A stretch of DNA of 15,614 bases, from NCBI GenBank assembly GCA_945900685.1, contig CAMDJS010000040.1, positions 1 to 15,614 on the forward strand, read 5' to 3'. The DNA is from Bordetella parapertussis (GTDB lineage: Bacteria > Pseudomonadota > Gammaproteobacteria > Burkholderiales > Burkholderiaceae_C). This document shows, in pieces, positions 1-6,631 of this stretch (the stretch's first letter is position 1; every line of letters starts with the position of its first letter). Below the pieces are notes generated by a model. The model ran no database searches, was not told the DNA's origin, and saw only the letters and a program-made list of their open reading frames with translations. Made by a program: the position numbers and the translations under genes.

Positions 1-597
1 GGCCCAGAAAATGAAAACGAAGCCAAGGACCCAAGCGCTGGCGAAGGCAAAAGTGAAGGCGGCAACGACCCTGACAAGCTGACCCAGGCGCAGAAAAAAG
101 AAATCGCTGAACAGCAGGACAAAGAAAACTTTGAAAAGCTGGAAAAAGACATCAAGGAAAAGCTGTCTGAGAACAAAAAGTTCGAACAGATTAAAGACCA
201 GGTGTCGATCACGCGGGACAAAGAAGGTTTGCGCATAGAAATCATCGACAAAGCCGATTTCGCCATGTTCCCAAGCGCTGGTGTGGGAATGCAAGGCAAG
301 GCAGCGGCGTTGATCAGTGAAGTCGCCGCGTCACTGGCTGACATGCCCAACAAGGTGGCGATACGTGGCCACACCGATGCCGTGCCTTACCAAAATCCGG
401 AAGGCAAGAACAACTGGACTTTGTCGGCCGAACGCGCAGAGGTCACCCGACAGCTGTTACAGAAAAAAGGCATCAAGGAAGAACGCTTCACCCGCATCGA
501 GGGCGTGGCTGACACCGATCCTTTCAACCCGAAAGACAAGTTCGATCCACGCAACCGCCGCATGAGTATCACGGTGTTGAACCAAGATCCGAAGTGA
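1..597 (+). CDS. motB: Flagellar stator protein MotB, C-terminal part (5' end outside window)
   Basis: The frame is open from base 1 to the TGA at 595-597, giving 198 visible residues; the start codon, membrane helix and plug lie upstream of the window. The first 60 or so residues are a Lys/Glu-rich hydrophilic linker. They are followed by an OmpA-family peptidoglycan-binding domain with the typical MotB signatures: GHTDAVPY, then NNWTLSAERA, an ADTDPF segment and the closing NRRMSITVL. MotB pairs with MotA to form the ion-conducting stator and anchors it to peptidoglycan in the periplasm. A GTG at 202 could be mistaken for a start, but it lies inside the conserved domain boundary and the frame clearly continues upstream. 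A strong terminator follows directly, so this is the last gene of its operon (motA would be expected upstream). Confidence 0.93.
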   Translation, partial: GPENENEAKDPSAGEGKSEGGNDPDKLTQAQKKEIAEQQDKENFEKLEKDIKEKLSENKKFEQIKDQVSITRDKEGLRIEIIDKADFAMFPSAGVGMQGKAAALISEVAASLADMPNKVAIRGHTDAVPYQNPEGKNNWTLSAERAEVTRQLLQKKGIKEERFTRIEGVADTDPFNPKDKFDPRNRRMSITVLNQDPK

Positions 598-610
598 TTT
601 TTTAACAAGT

Positions 611-649
611 GTCACATCGCGCGAAAGCGTGATGTGACCCTACTTTTTT
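611..649 (+). terminator. Intrinsic terminator after motB
   Basis: A 12-bp stem (611-622 with 627-638, one G-T pair) is closed by a GAAA tetraloop and followed by a six-T run at 644-649. It begins 14 bases after the motB stop. On the minus strand the stem is followed by A-rich rather than T-rich sequence, so it probably acts only on the motB transcript. Confidence 0.85.
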
Positions 650-680
650 ATCAGCCGCAGTGTTTCAAACGGCTCAATAT

Positions 681-1805
681 TTAAGCGGTACGCAATTCAT
701 ATTTGTTGATTTTTTCAATCAACGTGGTGCGCTGTAAATTCAGCAATTTGGCGGTACGCGACACATTGCCTTGCGAACGCTCCAGCGCTTGCTCGATGAT
801 GTTGCGTTCAATCTCAGCCAGTCTGTCTTTGAGTGACAAGCCTTCAGGCGGCAAATGCGGCATGCCTTGTGCCAGCATGATGATGCTTTCAATCTCGTTG
901 TCCATGGGTTCAGGCTGATTCACCATCTGATCAAGCTCATCCGCGGCTTGCATCTCGGCCAGCACTTCAGGCGGCATGGTCATGGACTGTGCCACGGCCG
1001 GTCCACTGCGTTCCAACATTTGCGCTTGCACAGGTACCAAGGCTTTGGGCAGCAAGTTGGCGGGTATGGCGCGCAGGTCGAGCACTTGTCCGGCATACAA
1101 AGTACTGAAGCGGTCAATCAGGTTGCACAGTTCGCGCACATTGCCAGGCCATGGGTAATTCACCAGCGCTTCTAAAAATTCGGCTGAAAATTCAATCGCT
1201 TTGTTGCTGCCCAGTTTGTAGTGTTCAGCGTAAAAACGCAGCAGTTCAGGAATGTCTTGTTGACGCTCGCGCAATGGCGGAGTCACCACAGGCAAGACAT
1301 TAAGTCGATAGTACAAGTCTTCACGGAAACGTCCCGCTTGAATTTCTGACTCCAAATCTCTGTGTGTGGCGGCAATGACACGAACATCGATGGAAACCTG
1401 TCGGGTCGCACCCACCGGGTCGATCAAGCGCTCCTGCAACACACGCAGCAATTTGACCTGCATGTCCAACGACATGTCGCCAATTTCATCTAAAAAGATG
1501 GTGCCACCGTGGGCCAACTCGAAGCGTCCGATGCGATCCGCCACCGCGCCGGTGAACGAACCTTTGCGGTGACCGAAGAGTTCACTTTCGAGTAAATCTT
1601 TGGGAATGGCTGAGCAGTTAATAGGTACAAAAGCACCGCCTACGCGGTCTGATTGCTCGTGCAATGAACGAGCCAGCAACTCCTTGCCCGTGCCGCTTTC
1701 ACCCGTGACAAGCACGGTGGCATTGGAGTTGGCGATGGTCGTGACCAAGCGGCGCAAAGCGTGCGCAATAGGGCTGGTACCGATGAAAAATGACTGCGAT
1801 TTCAT
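681..1805 (-). CDS. Sigma-54 dependent activator, FleQ/FlrA type, lacking an N-terminal regulatory domain
   Basis: This 374-residue enhancer-binding protein begins almost directly with the AAA+ domain: Walker A GESGTGKE at 35-42, the sigma-54 contact loop as GSFTGA at 82-87, Walker B FLDE at 104-107 and FREDLYYRLNV at 160-170. A Met/Asp/Glu-rich linker leads to a Fis-type helix-turn-helix in the last 40 residues. Its end (LNLQRTTLIEKINKYEL) resembles the FleQ/FlrA class of flagellar master activators. I chose the ATG at 1805; a TTG at 1850 would add 15 residues with no better ribosome site. FleQ proteins normally carry about 130 residues before AAA+, which are absent here. It most likely acts with RpoN on sigma-54 promoters such as those before flgA and flgB. 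An FlrC or FlbD relative that lost its receiver is the alternative. Confidence 0.85.
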   Translation of the reverse strand: MKSQSFFIGTSPIAHALRRLVTTIANSNATVLVTGESGTGKELLARSLHEQSDRVGGAFVPINCSAIPKDLLESELFGHRKGSFTGAVADRIGRFELAHGGTIFLDEIGDMSLDMQVKLLRVLQERLIDPVGATRQVSIDVRVIAATHRDLESEIQAGRFREDLYYRLNVLPVVTPPLRERQQDIPELLRFYAEHYKLGSNKAIEFSAEFLEALVNYPWPGNVRELCNLIDRFSTLYAGQVLDLRAIPANLLPKALVPVQAQMLERSGPAVAQSMTMPPEVLAEMQAADELDQMVNQPEPMDNEIESIIMLAQGMPHLPPEGLSLKDRLAEIERNIIEQALERSQGNVSRTAKLLNLQRTTLIEKINKYELRTA

Positions 1806-1878
1806 GCAGACTTCATTGTCGCTGATGACTTGAGACAGGCAAGTCGCCAAAAGTATTCGACTCGCAGAGAATAGTTTT

Positions 1879-1905
1879 TAAAGAAGCCGCCCAAGCGGTC
1901 GATTC
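1879..1905 (+). promoter_or_regulatory. Candidate sigma-28 (FliA) promoter for the flgP-like operon
   Basis: TAAAGAAG at 1879-1886, exactly 11 bases, then GTCGATTC at 1898-1905, compared with the FliA consensus TAAAGTTT-N11-GCCGATAA. Five of eight positions match in each half and the spacing is exact. It lies about 75 bases before the ATG at 1981. Moderate support only; no better promoter is visible in this 175-base divergent spacer. Confidence 0.4.
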
Positions 1906-1980
1906 TTCGCATGTACCCCTTGAAGCAGGTGTGACTGGATGAGCCGGTCAAGGTATGCTTCATATTGAGAGGAAATCACC

Positions 1981-2523
1981 ATGTTTTACCGTTTCACTTT
2001 GACCTTGGTTGCGATCGCTTCTTTGACCGCTTGCGAATCGATTCGCCCCTACGCCACCGCACCCGCACCTGTGGTGACCGTGGCTGCACCAGCACCGGCT
2101 GCGCCGCCAAAATCTATGCAAGCAGCGTCTGAGGCTGCACCTGCATCCATGATCACGCCGATGTTGGAGCGCAAAGAAACCATGGTGGCCACAGGTTATG
2201 CGGTCATCAGCATTCAAAACCACAAGAACTCGGCGCAACAGCGTTTGCTCGCTATCCGCGCCTCCAAGCTGGATGCCTACAGAGCATTGACAGAACAGGT
2301 GTATGGCCAGCAATTGGATGCAACCACCACCGTGGCAGACATGACCGTGTTGAACGACACTTTCCGTACACGCGTTGAAGGTGTGATTTACGGCGCTACG
2401 TTGGTCAGCATCACACCCGTGGGTGACGACACGTATGAAACCACCTTGTCATTGGATCGCAATGCTGTCCAAGATTTGCGCATGCTGTATTTGACGCAAG
2501 TCGCCACACGCTCAAACCGCTGA
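1981..2523 (+). CDS. flgP: FlgP-like outer-membrane lipoprotein (LPP20 family)
   Basis: A 180-residue protein with a short hydrophobic leader ending in the lipobox LTAC (Cys at residue 18), so it should be lipidated. An Ala/Pro-rich tether (about 25-60) is followed by an LPP20/FlgP-like domain: ATGYAVISIQ, then QRLLAIRASKLDAYRALTEQ, the GVIYGA turn and a C-terminal beta part. FlgP is an outer-membrane-associated flagellar lipoprotein that contributes to the H ring in Vibrio and to the basal disk in Campylobacter. The start is supported by AGAGGA about 8 bases upstream. The next gene is FlgT-like, the usual partner of FlgP, which strengthens the call. It could be another LPP20 lipoprotein if context is ignored. 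Confidence 0.75.
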   Translation: MFYRFTLTLVAIASLTACESIRPYATAPAPVVTVAAPAPAAPPKSMQAASEAAPASMITPMLERKETMVATGYAVISIQNHKNSAQQRLLAIRASKLDAYRALTEQVYGQQLDATTTVADMTVLNDTFRTRVEGVIYGATLVSITPVGDDTYETTLSLDRNAVQDLRMLYLTQVATRSNR

Positions 2524-2556
2524 TCCATATTTTTTGTTGAATCAACGGGAACGGCT

Positions 2557-3609
2557 ATGCGCTTGATGACACGTTTGACAGCTTGGTTGATGTTGGCTTT
2601 GGCGTCTGGCGCCATGGCCGATGTACTCAGCCCGGAGGAGCGGCTGGATGCCATCCGTCAAGCCTTGGTGGTGCGCGCCATGGAAGGCCCCACCGAGGTG
2701 CGCGCCAGCTCGTTCATTGACGGGCGCGGGGTGTTGCGCGAAGCTAGCAGCTTCGTCACCGGCATGGAAGTCAGAGGCATACGCGTCATGGCTTATGGCC
2801 GCGACATGGAAAACAACACCAAACCAGGCATCAGCGTAGACAGCAGCAAACCTGTGCCGCCCAACGGATGCAAGCAGTCCACCCCATCATCGGTGTGGCA
2901 CCAAGTCACTTGGGAATTGGCGACGGCGCAAATGCCAGTGGGGTTTCAATACGAAGCGCAACAAATCGAATTTCAGTTGCGCAAACTGGCTTTTGCGGCG
3001 GGTCAGCAATCCGGCATCTGGCGCTTGAATGATCGCAAGTCCTCCAGCGATACTTATGAAAGATTGCTGGTGGGCCAAGGTGAGCACCATGTGCCTTGGT
3101 TCTTGCGGGTCAGCATTTCGCCCAGTCGCGACAGCGCGTATTTGATGAACACTTATGAGATTCACTGGGAATTGGTGTCTCGCACCCAAGGCCATACGCT
3201 GTTTGAAGCTGACCAAAAAATCACCATCAACCAACCGCAGACAGTGCCTGCAAGCAGCCGCCCTTTAGAGCCGGTGGTGATTGCACAAATTCAATCAGCC
3301 ATGCAGTTCATGGTGCAAGGCATGGAGCGGGTGTTGTCTTGCCGGGTGCCGCAGTTTCAGGTGTTGAATGTTCGCAATGACCTGGTGCGTATTGCCGGTG
3401 GCAGTGGCAGCGGATTGAAGGTAGGAGCCAGCATGGTGTTGACCGATAAGCAGCAACTGCCATCACGCGCTTTAGAGCCTCGCGCATTTGACAGCTTGGC
3501 GATGGCCGAAGTGGTGTCCGTCAACGAATTTTCTGCTGAATTGAAATTGAAAACATCGGCCAAAATCAGCACCACATCCCAATGGATGGCTGTGCCCTAC
3601 ATGCCTTGA
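2557..3609 (+). CDS. flgT: FlgT-like periplasmic flagellar ring protein
   Basis: A 350-residue protein with a Sec signal peptide (residues 1 to about 21, ending SGAMA). The N-terminal part has the LPP20-like FlgT_N pattern (RLDAIRQAL, then a beta-rich stretch to about 110). A middle domain of about 130 residues follows. The C-terminal part resembles the SH3-like FlgT_C domain (VRIAGGSGSGLKVGASMVL, then VVSVNEFSAELKL). Two cysteines are present, one near residue 105 and one near 268. FlgT builds the H ring around the LP ring in Vibrio and helps assemble further stator rings. The length is close to known FlgT proteins. It follows the FlgP-like gene by 33 bases and is probably cotranscribed. Sequence match to Vibrio FlgT is only at the pattern level, so the family is likely but not certain. 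Confidence 0.7.
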   Translation: MRLMTRLTAWLMLALASGAMADVLSPEERLDAIRQALVVRAMEGPTEVRASSFIDGRGVLREASSFVTGMEVRGIRVMAYGRDMENNTKPGISVDSSKPVPPNGCKQSTPSSVWHQVTWELATAQMPVGFQYEAQQIEFQLRKLAFAAGQQSGIWRLNDRKSSSDTYERLLVGQGEHHVPWFLRVSISPSRDSAYLMNTYEIHWELVSRTQGHTLFEADQKITINQPQTVPASSRPLEPVVIAQIQSAMQFMVQGMERVLSCRVPQFQVLNVRNDLVRIAGGSGSGLKVGASMVLTDKQQLPSRALEPRAFDSLAMAEVVSVNEFSAELKLKTSAKISTTSQWMAVPYMP

Positions 3610-3628
3610 ACAGTTGAAGGAGTTTTTC

Positions 3629-4288
3629 ATGTTGTTGTCTCAACCATTACGGTTTATCGCCATGTCAGCTTTGTTGTCTGGCGGTCTGGCTCTGGCCAAT
3701 GAATCTGCCAAACAGTTGCCATTGGAAATCCCGGCTTCCATGATGGACACGGATGCCGCCAAGCCTGCGGAAAAAACCAAGCCTGAGCCGGTGAAAAAAT
3801 CCGCACCCAAAGCAGAAAAGGTGGCGGCCCGCGAGGTAACAGCAGTGAACTTGCCTGCTGCCAAACCAGCGGCGCAGCCCGCCAGAGATTTAAGCGGACT
3901 GCCTGAAATGGCCAGCTACAAAACCAAAGCCGGTGACACTTTGGACAAAATTTTGGCAAAGATTTACCCTGCCAGTCCCTTGCGTTCAGAAATGTTGCGT
4001 GATGCAGTGATGCAAAACAACCCCAAAGCCTTTCCCAAGGGCAACGCCAAGTCGCTGGTGATCGGCTCAACTTTGTCTATGCCGGATCAGGCGTACATCA
4101 CCCAAAAATTGCTGTCACCCCCCGCTGCGCCAGCGCTCACTACAGTGACCGCTTCTCAAAGCGCGGCGCCTGTGTCTGTGCTGGCAACCCCTGCCTCGCC
4201 AGCGGGTGGCGGTGGCGCCGCTGCCCACAGCGCAGGTCACAATATGGGCTTTCAAGACTCGAAACGCCAGTGGGTGCGCTACCCCTGA
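3629..4288 (+). CDS. Secreted protein with FimV-type LysM-like domain, function unknown
   Basis: A 219-residue protein starting at ATG 3629, chosen because AAGGAG sits six bases before it; an upstream in-frame TTG at 3614 overlaps that site. The first 23 residues form a signal peptide (ends GGLALA). A Lys/Ala/Pro-rich linker runs to about residue 95. Next is a LysM-like fold of the FimV N-terminal kind: YKTKAGDTLDKI, then MLRDAVMQNNPKAF, a GN turn and LVIGSTLSMPD. The tail is Ala/Ser/Gly-rich and low in complexity. FimV-type domains bind peptidoglycan. Its place directly after FlgP- and FlgT-like genes (19-base spacer) suggests a cell-wall-associated flagellar accessory protein, but no named flagellar family is recognised. 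Confidence 0.7.
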   Translation: MLLSQPLRFIAMSALLSGGLALANESAKQLPLEIPASMMDTDAAKPAEKTKPEPVKKSAPKAEKVAAREVTAVNLPAAKPAAQPARDLSGLPEMASYKTKAGDTLDKILAKIYPASPLRSEMLRDAVMQNNPKAFPKGNAKSLVIGSTLSMPDQAYITQKLLSPPAAPALTTVTASQSAAPVSVLATPASPAGGGGAAAHSAGHNMGFQDSKRQWVRYP

Positions 4289-4327
4289 TGCGGCGCTGAT
4301 TCGGGTCGGTATCAAAGGACATGGTTC

Positions 4328-5452
4328 ATGCTCGGTCCCGACATAGTTTCTGCAAGCAGCCGCGTGCCGGTTGTTCAGATGGACGCGCGTCCTCTGTGGG
4401 TGCAGACGCCTTTGGCTCTGCAATTGGGCTTGCGAGACGGGCAAATCATCCAAGCGGTTGCTGAAGTCCGGGATCAGCGTGTACGTTTATGGTTGAAAGA
4501 TTTTTTCTTTGAACTCCCTAATGGCTGGGTATTGAAAGACGGTGACAAGCCGTTTCTTCGCGTCTCCCACAACCCCAGCGGTTGGGGTTTTTTGATACAG
4601 GCCTACCCCAGCGGTCAAACCTCGACGGCCACACCCGCATCAGCAGCGTTTGGCTTGAATCAACAGGCAAGCGTGATGCAAACGCGCGGCTTCACCAATC
4701 TGGGCATGTTGTTGACCCAACCCGGTGGATTTGAAAGCTTCACCCGCTTGATCTCCAGCTTGGGCATGGGCAAGTTAAGCGGTCAAAGCGAATTCTCTGA
4801 CATGGTCAGGCGTTTGTTGCAGCAACGAACTTCGTTGGCGCAAATGAACCCGATCACGCTCAAACGGTTGGTGTCCGGGCAGGCCCAAAGCACGGAAAAC
4901 CTGCTGGCGCAAGGACTGCCTGCGGATGGCGACCCCAAAAGCGCCATCAAACAAATTTTGGCCAGGCTGCAACAAGAAACATTCCAAGGCGTTGACAAAC
5001 AAGAGACCAGTGAGATGGAGCAAGCCCTGCGTGAACTGGAGTCAGCGCAAGCGCAAAGCGCCCAAAAGTGGCTCAATGGTGAACTGTCTTTGCATGTGGT
5101 GCTGCCGTTTGTTGACCATGAACCGGTCGATTTGCATTTTCAAAAACCAGCACGCAAACCCAATCAAGAAGAACCGCCGCTCACCGTAGACATTCATTCG
5201 CGCAGTTCCAAGCTGGGTGAGATTTGGCTCAACACGACGATTTCCCAAGGAACGGGCGTGGATCTGGTGATGTGGGCGTTGCGCGCGGAAGTCGCCAGTC
5301 TGGCCAAACAGCGCGCAGGCGAGCTCGGTCTTGAACTGGGTGCCGCCGGATTGAATTTGCAGTCTTTTCAAATATTCAACGCGCCCAGACCGCTGGTGCG
5401 TGCCAGCGAGGCTTCGGGAACCCGTGGCTCTGTGGTGGACACCCAAGCATGA
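4328..5452 (+). CDS. FliK-like protein (hook-length control C-terminal domain)
   Basis: A 374-residue protein without a signal peptide. The first 100 residues form a compact beta-rich region (VRLWLKDFFFELPNGWVL). The middle is Gln/Ser-rich with many short helices. The last 130 or so residues resemble the FliK C-terminal (Flg_hook) domain: LTVDIHSRSSKLGEIWLN, VDLVMWALRAEVASLA, ELGLELGAAGLNLQSFQIFN. FliK measures the hook and its C-terminal domain contacts FlhB to switch export from hook to filament. Here the gene overlaps by ATGA with a gene for an isolated FlhB cytosolic domain, matching that contact. The start has AAAGGA eight bases upstream. It is probably a second FliK-type protein, not the main fliK, which normally sits in a fli cluster; that is inference. 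Confidence 0.72.
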   Translation: MLGPDIVSASSRVPVVQMDARPLWVQTPLALQLGLRDGQIIQAVAEVRDQRVRLWLKDFFFELPNGWVLKDGDKPFLRVSHNPSGWGFLIQAYPSGQTSTATPASAAFGLNQQASVMQTRGFTNLGMLLTQPGGFESFTRLISSLGMGKLSGQSEFSDMVRRLLQQRTSLAQMNPITLKRLVSGQAQSTENLLAQGLPADGDPKSAIKQILARLQQETFQGVDKQETSEMEQALRELESAQAQSAQKWLNGELSLHVVLPFVDHEPVDLHFQKPARKPNQEEPPLTVDIHSRSSKLGEIWLNTTISQGTGVDLVMWALRAEVASLAKQRAGELGLELGAAGLNLQSFQIFNAPRPLVRASEASGTRGSVVDTQA

Positions 5453-5769
5453 AAACCCCATTTGAAGCAGTCGCTCTTGAATACGGGCAGCGCAAAACCC
5501 CGCGCGTGGTGGCCAAGGGCCAGGCTGAATTGGCGAATCGCATCATTCAAGAGGCCAAGCGCCAAGGCATTTATGTGGCCGAGGATCCGCAGTTGTTGGC
5601 CTTGCTCAGCAAACTGGATGTGGGGGAAGAAATCACGCAAGACATGTACACCGCAGTGGCAGTGATTTTGTCTTGGGTGTATTGGCTCAAGGGCATGCAG
5701 CCTGGCGACGAAAAAAAGCCAGATGCCCCTCAAGCGCCTGAGGCTTCAGGCTTCGGTGAAGTTTCTTAA
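5449..5769 (+). CDS. Stand-alone FlhB C-terminal-domain-like protein
   Basis: A 106-residue protein matching the part of FlhB after the NPTH autocleavage site: AVALEYGQRKTPRVVAKGQ, ELANRIIQEAKRQGIYV, AEDPQLLALLSKLDVGEEI and the TAVAVILSWVYWL helix. It has no membrane segments and no NPTH motif, so it can neither anchor in the export gate nor self-cleave. Such small FlhB-like proteins occur in several flagellated bacteria, often beside a FliK-like gene. The start codon overlaps the upstream stop (ATGA at 5449-5452), so the two are translationally coupled. It may modulate substrate switching by competing for FliK or for the FlhB site, which is inference. Its last 24 bases overlap the 3' end of convergent flgN. 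Confidence 0.82.
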   Translation: MKTPFEAVALEYGQRKTPRVVAKGQAELANRIIQEAKRQGIYVAEDPQLLALLSKLDVGEEITQDMYTAVAVILSWVYWLKGMQPGDEKKPDAPQAPEASGFGEVS

Positions 5770-6168
5770 ACGGCGAATGCGTTTGATTTGTCCGAGCCGG
5801 TCGTAAACCTCTACCGGGCTGGTCGGATCTTGTACGTTCATGCTCTCTAGCGCACCGCGTATCGCATCCAATTTGCGCATGATGAGTATTTCATTGCGCC
5901 GGTGCATGTCCCTGCAATTGAGCATGCGGGTACGGAAATCGTTCCAATGCGGCCCCAGCTTGTCCGCGTCATTGAATTGGTTCACGCCGGTCAGGCGCGA
6001 CAATTCTGCGAGCAGATGGTTTTTACCGCTTAAAAGAAGCTCAAACTGATCCAGATCCTGAATTTTCAGTGCTTCGAACTCTTGGTCGAGCAAAGTTTCC
6101 AGCTGATTGACCAGTTCATCAGCCTCTTTCAGCGTATCTGCTTGGTCAATGATCGTGGCATCAGTCAT
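5746..6168 (-). CDS. flgN: FlgN export chaperone
   Basis: A 140-residue, almost entirely helical protein with FlgN-family character: a leading coiled-coil region (LVNQLETLLDQEFEALK), KNHLLAELSRLTG, and a long C-terminal helix with HRRNEILIMRKLDAIRGAL. FlgN is the cytoplasmic chaperone for the hook-filament junction proteins FlgK and FlgL. It follows flgM by 10 bases on the same strand, which is the standard flgM-flgN pairing. Individual residues in FlgN proteins are poorly conserved, so neighbourhood carries part of the weight. Its 3' end overlaps the convergent FlhB-like gene by 24 bases. Confidence 0.85.
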   Translation of the reverse strand: MTDATIIDQADTLKEADELVNQLETLLDQEFEALKIQDLDQFELLLSGKNHLLAELSRLTGVNQFNDADKLGPHWNDFRTRMLNCRDMHRRNEILIMRKLDAIRGALESMNVQDPTSPVEVYDRLGQIKRIRRLRNFTEA

Positions 6169-6178
6169 GGATATTTAC

Positions 6179-6496
6179 TCAGCTTTTGATCATGTTTTCA
6201 AGGGCAACAAAATTCTCGGCGATACGACGCGGGTTCACCGGGTAGTTGCCTTGTTGCAATGCGGCCTTGATGGATTCAACTTTAGAACGATCGAAGTCGG
6301 GCTGCGCATCAATGCGATCTTTGACGTTGCTGAGGTTCACGGAGTCGCTTCCTTGCGTCTTGGCAGGCGCTTTGGTTTCTGTGGCCGAATCACTTTTGGG
6401 CGCAGTTGACTTGGTGTTCAACTTGTCCAAGGTGGTGCGTGTGGCTGAATTCGAACTGGAAATTCTGCTTTGGCTTGAGGAGATGGGATCTGACAT
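6179..6496 (-). CDS. flgM: Anti-sigma-28 factor FlgM
   Basis: A 105-residue protein with a Ser/Thr-rich disordered N-terminal half and a conserved C-terminal half: DSVNLS at about 50-55, then RSKVESIKAALQQGNYPVN and RRIAENFVALEN. FlgM binds FliA (sigma-28) until hook completion, when it is exported through the flagellar channel. The start is supported by AAGGA six bases upstream. A FliA-type promoter sits about 54 bases upstream, so FlgM is probably made both from the flgA transcript and from its own sigma-28 promoter, giving feedback on FliA. The length is typical of the family. Confidence 0.92.
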   Translation of the reverse strand: MSDPISSSQSRISSSNSATRTTLDKLNTKSTAPKSDSATETKAPAKTQGSDSVNLSNVKDRIDAQPDFDRSKVESIKAALQQGNYPVNPRRIAENFVALENMIKS

Positions 6497-6549
6497 GATG
6501 AGTCCTTGTTAACAAAGGGGAGTGCAAAAATTATGACTCGACATCGGTA

Positions 6550-6576
6550 GTATCGACGCGAGTTTCTTGAACTTGA
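6550..6576 (-). promoter_or_regulatory. Sigma-28 (FliA) promoter before flgM
   Basis: Read on the minus strand: TCAAGTTC (6576-6569), 11 bases, GTCGATAC (6557-6550). Six of eight positions match in each half of TAAAGTTT-N11-GCCGATAA, with exact spacing. It lies in the 135-base gap between flgA and flgM, where a FliA promoter is expected. Confidence 0.7.
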
Positions 6577-6631
6577 GGCTGGGCTGAATTATTTTTGAAT
6601 ATGAAATGAAATGCGTCATTTGGTATTCCTT

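Noticed and set aside
202..597. GTG 202 as the start of a short OmpA-domain protein
   Set aside because: The same frame is open to base 1 with typical MotB linker sequence, and no ribosome site precedes 202.
1897..1910. GG-N10-GC core before the flgP-like gene as a sigma-54 promoter
   Set aside because: Only the GG and GC dinucleotides match; the remaining TGGCACG and TTGCA positions mostly do not.
5711..5745. Terminator for the flgMN transcript (short stem near 5730-5745 and seven U from 5717-5711)
   Set aside because: The stem is 5 bp and lies about 10 bases from the U run, so it does not fit an intrinsic terminator well.
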